NCBI GenBank assembly: GCA_937146725.1 | Contig: CAKZRU010000178.1 | Coordinates: forward strand, 1-36,758 | Reading direction: 5' to 3' | Source of the DNA: an uncultured Myxococcales bacterium | GTDB lineage: Bacteria; Myxococcota_A; Bradymonadia; UBA7976; VGTA01 | DNA length: 36,758 nt | Shown here: positions 1 to 6,641 of the stretch, piece after piece | Layout: each line of letters starts with the position of its first letter | Numbering within the stretch: the first letter of the stretch is position 1 | The notes under the pieces: model-generated | What the model was told of the DNA's origin: nothing | The model's database searches: none | The model's input: the letters and a program-made list of their open reading frames with translations, nothing else | Program-made: the position numbers and the translations under genes

Positions 1-854
1 ATATGATTCATAAATTCGAACCAATTTGATCTAAAGCTACAGCTGTTTAGTTCAGATACATCTGTAAATAGGGGGATGTAATAGTCATCTTCCTTAATTA
101 AAAGAAATGCAAAGGGCTTATGCTGTGCCTTTGACTGACTAAAGAGCCCGATATATACTTTGAGTTGTTCGGGTGAAGTAATATATAAGGCTTTAAAATA
201 GCTCAAAAATCGATCACTACCAACGGAGTAAGGGCAAGACTGAAAATAAGGGGAAAAGCTAAATGTATTCAGATTTGAAAACGGCAAATTTCGCTCGGCC
301 TTATTCACTTTCTTACGAAAATAAATAATGTCATCGGTCAAAATGCTTTTGGAAGTTTTTTGGAACTCTTGCCAGTCACTCTGTTTTGAGGATGTGTTGG
401 CATCAGGATTATACTTCTCTTGAGTATCAAAAATCACCTGAGTTTGATGCTTTGGATCGATCAAACTTCGCATACCGATGAGTTTCTTAAAGTCAATGTT
501 TAAGATGCATTTCAAAGTTTGCAAAGGATGTTGGCTTTGACGCAAAAATAACCTAGTTTCATCAATAATTTCATCACTTGCCCAATCTTTAAGATCCTCC
601 AATAAGTGATAGGGCTTAAGTTCAGTTGCTATGATTTCAACCGGGCAAACCTTAGCCTCTTCAGACGCAATAACTTCCGCAATAATGATTTCTTGAAGCG
701 TTTGATTTCCCAGCTCATCAGTCATTCTTAAATTTAGTTTAAGAACAAATGTCTTATTTTGATCAAGATGGATGTTTTTAGGAACAGAGCACCTTGGTTT
801 CCAATATTCCAAATCACCACGTGGTCTGTCATCTTCGTAGATTGGTATTGACAT
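1..854 (-). CDS. Unrecognised protein, 3' end cut by the window edge
   Basis: The minus strand is open from an ATG at 854 to the window edge, giving 284 codons without a stop, so the C-terminus lies outside. The start has a good ribosome-binding site (AAAGGAT, about 5 bases before the ATG). The protein begins MSIPIYEDDRPRGDLEYWKP and is soluble-looking, with no signal peptide or membrane segment. It is mixed charged and aromatic, and has scattered cysteines but no CxxC pair. I recognise no family. It is divergent from the caspase-like gene at 925, with about 70 bp between the two starts, so the two could share regulation. Reality as a gene is well supported by the long open frame and ribosome-binding site. 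Function is unknown. Confidence 0.75.
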   Translation of the reverse strand, partial: MSIPIYEDDRPRGDLEYWKPRCSVPKNIHLDQNKTFVLKLNLRMTDELGNQTLQEIIIAEVIASEEAKVCPVEIIATELKPYHLLEDLKDWASDEIIDETRLFLRQSQHPLQTLKCILNIDFKKLIGMRSLIDPKHQTQVIFDTQEKYNPDANTSSKQSDWQEFQKTSKSILTDDIIYFRKKVNKAERNLPFSNLNTFSFSPYFQSCPYSVGSDRFLSYFKALYITSPEQLKVYIGLFSQSKAQHKPFAFLLIKEDDYYIPLFTDVSELNSCSFRSNWFEFMNH

Positions 855-865
855 CGTTTTATCCT

Positions 866-901
866 TTGAGATAGACTTCTTAAAAAAGTTATACTTAAGT
901 A
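866..901 (+). promoter_or_regulatory. Candidate sigma-70 promoter and palindrome between divergent genes
   Basis: TTGAGA (866-871) and TATACT (890-895) are 18 bp apart, which is acceptable for a housekeeping promoter driving the gene at 925. A perfect 10-bp palindrome, TACTTAAGTA, lies at 892-901 over the -10 element. It could be an operator serving both divergent genes. This is pattern matching only. Confidence 0.35.
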
Positions 902-924
902 ATTGTTTTTTATTCTTATAACAT

Positions 925-1902
925 GTGTGGTGTATGTTAGCAATAATAAAGATAAACACCAGTCATCAAAATGATCTACTCGTTAATCACCCGATATTCA
1001 GAGCATATCTGACACAAGAAATGACAAATGAAGGCAATATGATTGATATACACAAACGATTTTTCTTCTTATTCACTCACTTATTTAAGATGCATCGTGC
1101 GCAAGTGGCATTGAACAAGCTCCAAAAGCTTCCAAAGCTTGAGTCATGCTTGGTGCTTATTCGACATTACCTTAATGGATATGCCGGTCGCTTAACTTGT
1201 CGAACCTGCTTTCCTAAACGCATAGATCAATTATTAGAACGTGCCTATCTCTGTAATGAATGTGATCAGTTTAGCACTGAGCTATGCCAACGAAGACATG
1301 AGTTTAGTCTTGAGTATATGACAAAAGCTTTCAAGCTGATTCGACAGGGACAAATCCCATACTTGGAACCAAAAGATACAGCTAAGGAAGTGGCTGTCAT
1401 CTTGGTGAATACTGACTGTGACGATCTTGCTGTGATTGGTTCGGCAGCAATGGTGAGTTTTGTTGCTAGTTGGAAACTTTTAGTGAACAAAGGGTATATG
1501 ATCATGCCTTATTTAGTCAGTGGGTCCATTGATCCGAATGACTATATTGAACGTGCCCTTGCTGAGCGTGGTAGAGACAATGGTCATACTCAAGTCACTC
1601 ATTTGGAGATTATTAGTCATGGAGGCAGTGGTTCATTATGTCTTAGTATTGGCGAATATCGGCTTCATCAGATTAAAGATGACGGTTCTGTATTATTAAA
1701 CTCTTGCTTTGCTGCAAATAACAGTGCGGCTAGCTTTAAAAGTTCAAATCCTAAGCTCAGTATTTTTGCTTCAGAGACAATGACTATTGCCGCTGAACCA
1801 ATTGTTAAGAACACAATAACCGGCCCAAGAGTTACCGAAGTTATTTATGCCTCTAACTTTATCAAAGCGTTATTCCTAGCTTCTAAAATGATTAAGCTTT
1901 GA
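925..1902 (+). CDS. Zinc-ribbon protein with caspase/CHAT-like C-terminal domain
   Basis: This is a 325-residue protein if translation starts at GTG 925. ATG 934 and ATG 1039 (preceded by GAAGG) are credible alternatives, so the first 38 residues are uncertain. Residues 92-113 hold C92-x2-C95-x14-C110-x2-C113, a likely zinc ribbon. The C-terminal part (about 150-300) reads like a clan CD (caspase, CHAT, gingipain) alpha/beta core: strand AVILVNTDCDD, then HLEIISHGGSGSL with His232-Gly233, then VLLNSCFAANN with Cys261, then a strand LSIFASETM. His-Gly followed by a strand ending Ser-Cys is the catalytic dyad pattern of that clan. There is no signal peptide or membrane helix, so it is probably cytoplasmic. 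It lies 194 bp before a large TPR-like gene on the same strand. The fold call is by eye and peptidase activity is inferred. A non-catalytic relative is possible. Confidence 0.55.
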   Translation: MWCMLAIIKINTSHQNDLLVNHPIFRAYLTQEMTNEGNMIDIHKRFFFLFTHLFKMHRAQVALNKLQKLPKLESCLVLIRHYLNGYAGRLTCRTCFPKRIDQLLERAYLCNECDQFSTELCQRRHEFSLEYMTKAFKLIRQGQIPYLEPKDTAKEVAVILVNTDCDDLAVIGSAAMVSFVASWKLLVNKGYMIMPYLVSGSIDPNDYIERALAERGRDNGHTQVTHLEIISHGGSGSLCLSIGEYRLHQIKDDGSVLLNSCFAANNSAASFKSSNPKLSIFASETMTIAAEPIVKNTITGPRVTEVIYASNFIKALFLASKMIKL

Positions 1903-2096
1903 GACTACAAATCACTCATCAGTTCTAAACATCATGTCAGACCTCCTAATTGATCAAAAGGCGATTTCGGAGGGTGATGATCGGCTAAAAACTAACTGAG
2001 AAATTAATCAACATATTTTGTCCTAAATCTTAAGAAAGCTTTGTTTAAAAAGTGGCGGTTAATCATGTTTTAAGATCACTTAATAAAGGGGGGGCT

Positions 2097-3275
2097 ATGT
2101 CTTCAGTAAAGCTTGATCAGCAAAAGCAAGTTCAAAATAATAATGAGGAATTAATGAGTTATTCTAGTGCCTTGGAACATATAAAAAAGATTAAGCCTGA
2201 AGCATATGTCTTACTCACTAGCCGGGTGAAAAACCTCTACTTACAAGCGTTGACTCAAGAAAATTGGAAAAAGGAAGTTTGTGCTCAGTATGGTGAAGCT
2301 GTATGGCAAACCCTAGAGATGCAAAGAGTCAGCAATAGCCTTTCAGCAGTTACCCACCAGCATCAAACCGTATCTGTAGACTGTGAAAAACTACAGTTAA
2401 GTCATCAAGCATTGACAGCAGATCAGATTGTGAAAGCTTCGCAGACTATGGATCAAATTGCGAGTGGGATTCAAACTGTATTGAGTGCAATCATTGCTGA
2501 GGCAACAGACTTATTAACCAGTGATGAAGCATTGTATAAAGCTTATCAAGCTTTCGATTACTGGCCAGATTCTATGTCAGAAGTCGATCTAGAAGAAACT
2601 TTACCTATCTGGAAAACAGAGGTTTTAGAGAAGGTGGATTGGATTAGTAGATTGCTAGATAGGTTCTCAAATTCGTATCACTTGTTTAGAATCGACTTTA
2701 TAAGACTGATTCAGTTGATTAGTACTCCATATACAGTAGAAAAACTTAAGCAAAAATATCCCAAAAGAAGCTTCACTGTAAATTACTTCCAAGAAACATT
2801 TAACTTGGTGAGTCAGAGTCAAGAACTCCCAGATGAGTTCGATATAAGGTGTCAGCAGTGGGAAAACTTGCTTAAAGAGAGAATCACTGACTTAGAGCAA
2901 AAAATACAAAGCGAATGGGACTCTGAAACTTGCTCTATATTGATTCAAAACTTAAACAATCAAAGTACCTTACACTTAGTTTATAATGAAACTGAGCAGG
3001 CTCAGTCCCTTTTGGCAAAAAGCCTTAAGCTCAGCCGAGAACTTGTAGACAAAGAAGACACAGATGAAAGCAAGAAGCGCTTAGCCCAGACGCTTATGAT
3101 CCTTGTGGATCTTGCTACAGCTAATAAGCAAAAAGAGCACAAAGAGCAAACCTTGTTGTATGCAAGAGAATGCCTTGCGCTTAATCAAAGTCTGACTAAA
3201 AGTCTCAAAAAACAAAAGATGCAAAAGAAGATGAGCAAAAACAACTTTGCGCTTTGGCAAACTCTTGGGGTCTAA
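2097..3275 (+). CDS. Large helical TPR-like protein, N-terminal part before a probable frameshift
   Basis: The frame is open from GTG 2052, but ATG 2097 directly follows AAAGGGGGGGCT and is the better start, giving 392 residues. The product is almost entirely alpha-helical, without signal peptide or membrane segments. Towards its end it becomes TPR-like: a unit around SLKLSRELVDKEDTDESKKR followed by LAQTLMILVDLA, then a second unit beginning ARECLALNQSL. After that point the frame turns into a lysine-rich tail (KKQKMQKKMSKNN) and stops. In the -1 frame the second TPR-like unit continues smoothly into the next reading frame. I therefore read this as the front half of one protein of about 975 residues, interrupted near 3207-3212. 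I recognise no named family for the N-terminal 280 residues. Confidence 0.65.
   Translation: MSSVKLDQQKQVQNNNEELMSYSSALEHIKKIKPEAYVLLTSRVKNLYLQALTQENWKKEVCAQYGEAVWQTLEMQRVSNSLSAVTHQHQTVSVDCEKLQLSHQALTADQIVKASQTMDQIASGIQTVLSAIIAEATDLLTSDEALYKAYQAFDYWPDSMSEVDLEETLPIWKTEVLEKVDWISRLLDRFSNSYHLFRIDFIRLIQLISTPYTVEKLKQKYPKRSFTVNYFQETFNLVSQSQELPDEFDIRCQQWENLLKERITDLEQKIQSEWDSETCSILIQNLNNQSTLHLVYNETEQAQSLLAKSLKLSRELVDKEDTDESKKRLAQTLMILVDLATANKQKEHKEQTLLYARECLALNQSLTKSLKKQKMQKKMSKNNFALWQTLGV
3200..3275 (+). other. Probable -1 frameshift zone with an A6 run at 3207-3212
   Basis: The upstream frame stops at 3275 and the downstream frame is open from 3200, so any shift must lie here. The A6 run at 3207-3212 (CTCAAAAAACAAAAG) is the obvious site: one extra A restores a single frame through both parts. 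The joined sequence reads LNQSLTKSLKKTKDAKED and then EQKQLCALANSWGLIALL, which resembles the preceding TPR-like unit. The only early start for the downstream frame is TTG 3254, which has no ribosome-binding site. It could be a real mutation, a sequencing or assembly error, or slippage. The A6 is not a canonical tandem-slip heptamer, because it is preceded by C in the zero frame. Confidence 0.6.
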
Positions 3276-5023
3276 TTGCTCTGTTATCACCAGATGAGAA
3301 AGAAGTCTTACAAGCAAGCAATGAGCAAGTTCGGATCTATCAAAATCTTTACAATAAAGATCAAAGTATTGATCACTTATTAGATCTTATCAGAGCAAAT
3401 ATAAATCTTTCATATCCCATGGGAGTGCAAAGGAATGCCTTAGCATATCCATATTTTGAGCTTCTTAAAGAAAAGATAGAAAAAGAGCCAAGTAACAGCA
3501 TGGAAGAATTATGTATCACTCTTGATCAGCTAGAGCACATCGTCAAAGAAAATGGAGACTTGTATACTTATATGGGTATGCAGGATAACTTCTATCTAGA
3601 TCTTGAGTTAAGCCTGGAGTTGGATGATTTCTCCGAAGAAAAAAGAAATACCTTAGTTCAAGATGTGATCATAATTGCTAAAGATATCTTGAATAATGAA
3701 AAGCTGATGGATGAGGCGGTTCAGAAGTTTACTCAAGCGCATGTTGCCAATAAATATGCACGCGTTCTTTACGATGCGAAATATCGATGGAATACATTTG
3801 GTGGCCGTCTTAAAACACCTTTATCCTATCATGACTCAAAGCTGTCTGTCGCTCATATTAAGAAACTGATTGCCAAGTCCCAAGAGCAGCAAGAGGATCA
3901 AGTTTCAGAGCATATTCAAGACCTTGTTAAATGCTTGCTTAAGTTACCTCTTGCTCAACGAAATGACTTTGTGAACAATTCCTTAATGCCACAACTTGAA
4001 GAATATCATTCTATTATTAGGGCATTACAGCAACTAGGACATGGCCGGCATTCGGTCTTTTATATGTTGCCCATTTTAGACTACAGCCCTGAACTTATGG
4101 CCTTGATTCAAACAGAAAGTTGTAAACTCCAGAAATTATTCCAAAGCTTACCTCATCTGCAAGATATTAAAGCGAGATCCAAAGCTCGTAAGCAAAGTCA
4201 ATTAAGCTATGAGATTAAAGAGCTTCCTAAAAATCCGCTTGATATCGATTTTGGTAGAGACTCCGGCTGCTGTGTTCAAGTTGAAAAAGAGGGAGAGATT
4301 AAAGGAAATGGCTTCACTGTACCTTCATTTTTACTAAGCGAAAGTATTCGCCTGTTTGCCATCTATCAAATTAAAGCGAGTGGTAAGAAGCAAAGAGTTG
4401 GCTTCATCAATAGCTTTGATGCTGAGATTTACCTTGATAAAGCCAACCTAGTGAAACCATTACAGGGTAAAGTTCTTGCCTTGAACAGCGTCGAGCTTTC
4501 AAGTTCAAATGTTGCAGGTGGCGATCAGTCAATCGAAGCCATTGTGGAGTATGTCAAAACCTGGATGACCCAGTATATTAAGCAATCCCCACTGGCCTAT
4601 ATTGGCTTATCCATGGGTGACTTATACTATAATTATGCTTGTCGTCAGCAAACGCCGCTTAATGATTACTTGCAAGTCGATCTTACAATTCCCAAGTATT
4701 ACAAACCAATATATTCAGATATCATTACTAAAGAACTGGGCGAGCAGAGTATCAAAAGTGAATACTACATCAGTCAGCTTAAGTCCTATTGGTGGATTAA
4801 TCCCTGTGCTAACTTAGGATTATCAGACCTAAAGCTCTCAGAGGCATTAAGCGAGTTTCTCAGACACAATCACTACTTAACTCTCGGCACTCTCTTAAAT
4901 ACGACTTCAGAAACACTGATTCACCAAGGGCTTGATCAAGTCTTGCTACAAGAGCTTAAGCAGATCTTAGGTAGCCTGAGCTTAAGTTTGGGACAAAAAG
5001 AAAGTGTAAGCCAGGTGGCCTAA
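3254..5023 (+). CDS. Helical protein with RNA polymerase alpha-CTD-like C-terminus, likely second part of the frameshifted gene
   Basis: The frame is numbered here from TTG 3254 (589 residues). It lacks a ribosome-binding site and probably continues the gene at 2097 by frameshift. The first 80 residues carry on TPR-like helices (QASNEQVRIYQNLYNKDQS). A mixed alpha/beta region from about residue 330 begins DIDFGRDSGCCVQV and includes VGFINSFDAEIYLDKANL and VLALNSVELSSS. It might be a GNAT-like fold, but this is weak. Residues about 523-580 (LSDLKLSEALSEFLRHNHYL, then TLGTLLNTTSETLI, then LKQILGSLSLSLGQ) match the helix-hairpin-helix pattern of the RNA polymerase alpha subunit C-terminal domain: a 'L.LS' start, 'T.G.LL..T...L', and a final 'GLSLG'-like end. 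That suggests a nucleic-acid or transcription-machinery contact. The gene is convergent with the gene ending at 5063. The alpha-CTD likeness is my firmest domain call; the rest is unrecognised. Confidence 0.6.
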   Translation: MANSWGLIALLSPDEKEVLQASNEQVRIYQNLYNKDQSIDHLLDLIRANINLSYPMGVQRNALAYPYFELLKEKIEKEPSNSMEELCITLDQLEHIVKENGDLYTYMGMQDNFYLDLELSLELDDFSEEKRNTLVQDVIIIAKDILNNEKLMDEAVQKFTQAHVANKYARVLYDAKYRWNTFGGRLKTPLSYHDSKLSVAHIKKLIAKSQEQQEDQVSEHIQDLVKCLLKLPLAQRNDFVNNSLMPQLEEYHSIIRALQQLGHGRHSVFYMLPILDYSPELMALIQTESCKLQKLFQSLPHLQDIKARSKARKQSQLSYEIKELPKNPLDIDFGRDSGCCVQVEKEGEIKGNGFTVPSFLLSESIRLFAIYQIKASGKKQRVGFINSFDAEIYLDKANLVKPLQGKVLALNSVELSSSNVAGGDQSIEAIVEYVKTWMTQYIKQSPLAYIGLSMGDLYYNYACRQQTPLNDYLQVDLTIPKYYKPIYSDIITKELGEQSIKSEYYISQLKSYWWINPCANLGLSDLKLSEALSEFLRHNHYLTLGTLLNTTSETLIHQGLDQVLLQELKQILGSLSLSLGQKESVSQVA

Positions 5024-5062
5024 AGACCGTTGATACACTGCTATAATCATTCAAACTAGCAA

Positions 5063-5620
5063 TCAATCAAGCCCTAGCTCACACATGAGTGAAGCGACTT
5101 CTGAAGGAACTTCTAATAGGGTGTTTACATTGAGTTTAAGTAGTTTCTCTTTGATTTGTCGTTTCCGTCGAATAACAGCATCCAGCTTTGCTCGAATTGC
5201 TTTGATTTCACTGGAAGTGAGCGTATGAAGTTGTATGTATCGAGAAGTAGACTCCGTATTCATAATAGACTCTAAATGACGTTCTAATGCTTGATTAGAG
5301 AGCTTAGGTTGAATGTCTTCAAGGAAGTTCTCATAGTATATTTCTTGAGAAGATAGAATTGCATCTTCAGACAGTAATTTATGTACACCTGCTTGAACAT
5401 TGTACTCAGCAACCAAGGTTCTAAGAATCGCTCGGATCGTCATATATTTTTCAATCTTGGCTTGAACTTCTGCAACGAATTCAGCATGATCCTTGATTTG
5501 TTCACTGATATTCGTTTCAAAAATAGTCACAAAAGTATCTGCTTTGATGCATTTAAGTGATTTCACTTCAGCATGTAGTATATCCTGCACAATTGCAGCT
5601 TTTCTTAAACTGATTTTCAT
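5063..5620 (-). CDS. Small helical protein of unknown function, faintly phage-like
   Basis: This is a 185-residue, nearly all-helical, charged cytoplasmic protein. The ATG at 5620 is preceded by AAGGAG about 10 bases upstream, slightly distant but clear. The N-terminus MKISLRKAAIVQDILHAEV and the C-terminal KRQIKEKLLKLNVNTLLEVP look like a family of short helical proteins that I associate from memory with bacteriophages. I cannot name it and the resemblance may be superficial. It points toward the TPR/alpha-CTD-like gene (convergent, 39 bp apart) and away from a 390-bp non-coding stretch. A hairpin lies 66-85 bp upstream of its start. It may be a third member of the 1-5.6 kb block or a phage remnant. 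Confidence 0.6.
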   Translation of the reverse strand: MKISLRKAAIVQDILHAEVKSLKCIKADTFVTIFETNISEQIKDHAEFVAEVQAKIEKYMTIRAILRTLVAEYNVQAGVHKLLSEDAILSSQEIYYENFLEDIQPKLSNQALERHLESIMNTESTSRYIQLHTLTSSEIKAIRAKLDAVIRRKRQIKEKLLKLNVNTLLEVPSEVASLMCELGLD

Positions 5621-6010
5621 AAGTATTTAAACTCCTTAGTATAAGTTTATACAGGGGACTTGGTATGAGATAGATGGCTAGATGTGGCTTAATTCTTATT
5701 AAGCCAAAAAAGAATCCACCAAAGCTCTTGAGCTCAAAGCAATCACCATTTGATGATGGGATTATGGGGTTGTCTGTGTAAGCTACGAGAGCGAGCTACT
5801 AGGACAAGCTAAAAGAACTAGCCAAGTGGACTCATATGCATAAACAAATAAGAATATACTCACCGAAACAAAGCTTAAAATAGCTTTACTCAATGAACTG
5901 ATAAGGGCTTTTTAAAACTATCCTTTTATCTAGCGCTCGCTTTGTTTACAGTGCCTAATTATAAAGCATTTTTGTACAATACAACCTTCAAGTGATTTAG
6001 GAGTTAAGTC
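5621..6010. other. 390-bp gap between divergent genes
   Basis: I see no coding frame with a ribosome-binding site here. It holds the upstream regions of the genes starting at 5620 (minus) and 6011 (plus), the perfect hairpin at 5686-5705, and a second imperfect hairpin at 5741-5763 (AATCACCAT paired with ATGGGATT, with one bulge). No promoter with good spacing could be assigned for the gene at 6011. Confidence 0.4.
5686..5705 (-). promoter_or_regulatory. Perfect 8-bp hairpin or operator upstream of the gene at 5063-5620
   Basis: GGCTTAAT-TCTT-ATTAAGCC is a perfect inverted repeat with a 4-base loop, beginning 66 bp upstream of the minus-strand start at 5620. It is flanked by AAAAAAG on the plus strand. 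It lacks a downstream T-run on either strand, so it is not a typical terminator. A regulator-binding site or a leader hairpin is possible. Confidence 0.35.
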
Positions 6011-6601
6011 ATGCCAAAAACAATACAATTTAAAGTTCTAAGTGCTCTCTTCTGTGCAGTCATGTTCAATGCCTGTGAATCTGAAGATGATTCGGCAACA
6101 ACTGCGGGCACAGAGATGGCGGGCACAGAGATGGCGGGCACAGAGATGGCGGGTACTGAGATGGCTGGTACTGAGATGGCGGGCACAGAGATGGCGGGGA
6201 CTGAGATGATGAGCGAATCAGCTTGCCAAGGTTATTGTGCTTATCTTGATGAGTGTAACTCTTGTCTCCAAGATGAAAATGGTGAGTGCGTAGATACTGA
6301 GACCTGCGTTGGGATTTGCGAAAGTGAAGTACCAGAGCTCGCTTCGGCCTGTATCAGTGGATTGACCTCTTGTGATGAAGCAGCCTTTACCGCTTGCTAT
6401 GATCAAACGATTGGTGACGATGATTGTGCAAGAGCCTGTGTTCTTTTAGAGGACTGTGATCAGTGCTTTACTGATGAAAATAATGAATGTTTGACCCTAG
6501 CGGCCTGTGCGGCCACTTGTCGTGAAGTTACTCCACCAGCGGCCGCTTCTTGCTTAGGCTCAGCAAGTCAATGCGAAGAGATTGATGCCTGCTTTGAGTA
6601 A
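6011..6601 (+). CDS. Cys-rich surface lipoprotein with AGTEM tandem repeats
   Basis: The 196-residue product starts at ATG 6011 with AGGAG 7 bases upstream. It has a lipoprotein signal peptide: basic start, hydrophobic LSALFCAVMF, lipobox FNAC with Cys22. The mature chain begins with an acidic linker, then seven AGTEM repeats (residues 32-66). Two similar cysteine-rich modules follow. The first includes CQGYCAYLDECNSCLQDENG and the second CARACVLLEDCDQCFTDENN, so an internal duplication is visible, each about 60 residues with probable disulfides. It is exported, anchored to a membrane by lipid, and the repeat tract probably acts as a stalk. The ligand is unknown. The gene is convergent with the MscS gene, with a bidirectional terminator between them. 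Confidence 0.85.
   Translation: MPKTIQFKVLSALFCAVMFNACESEDDSATTAGTEMAGTEMAGTEMAGTEMAGTEMAGTEMAGTEMMSESACQGYCAYLDECNSCLQDENGECVDTETCVGICESEVPELASACISGLTSCDEAAFTACYDQTIGDDDCARACVLLEDCDQCFTDENNECLTLAACAATCREVTPPAAASCLGSASQCEEIDACFE
6104..6208 (+). repeat. 15-bp in-frame tandem repeat, seven copies (AGTEM)
   Basis: Seven consecutive 15-bp units encode Ala-Gly-Thr-Glu-Met. Most copies read GCGGGCACAGAGATG, and some carry synonymous changes (GGTACT, GCTGGT, GGGACT). Silent differences between copies mean the array is not brand new. The units being multiples of 3 lets copy number change without breaking the frame. Confidence 0.95.
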
Positions 6602-6614
6602 GTGATCACACTCT

Positions 6615-6641
6615 AAAAGTCTAAGTTTTAGACTCAGTTTT
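6615..6641. terminator. Bidirectional terminator between convergent genes
   Basis: AGTCTAA (6618-6624), loop GTT, TTAGACT (6628-6634) form a perfect 7-bp stem. On the plus strand it is followed by CAGTTTT; on the minus strand it is followed directly by TTT. It sits 14 bp after the lipoprotein stop and overlaps the last codons of the MscS gene, as expected for a shared terminator. Confidence 0.6.

Noticed and set aside
734..943. 69-codon minus-strand frame at the left end
   Set aside because: It overlaps the longer open frame 1-854 in another frame and has no ribosome-binding site; the 854 frame is the better gene.
3207..3213. A-AAA-AAC as a canonical -1 slippery heptamer
   Set aside because: In the zero frame the codons are AAA-AAA-CAA preceded by C, so the tandem-slip geometry does not fit; simple single-site slippage or mutation remains.
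5945..5980. Promoter TTTACA ... TACAAT for the AGTEM lipoprotein
   Set aside because: The spacer is 24 bp; no other pairing gave both good hexamers and spacing.
6004..6186. Reverse-strand frame through the AGTEM repeat
   Set aside because: It is open only because the repeat unit contains no reverse stop; no start signal.
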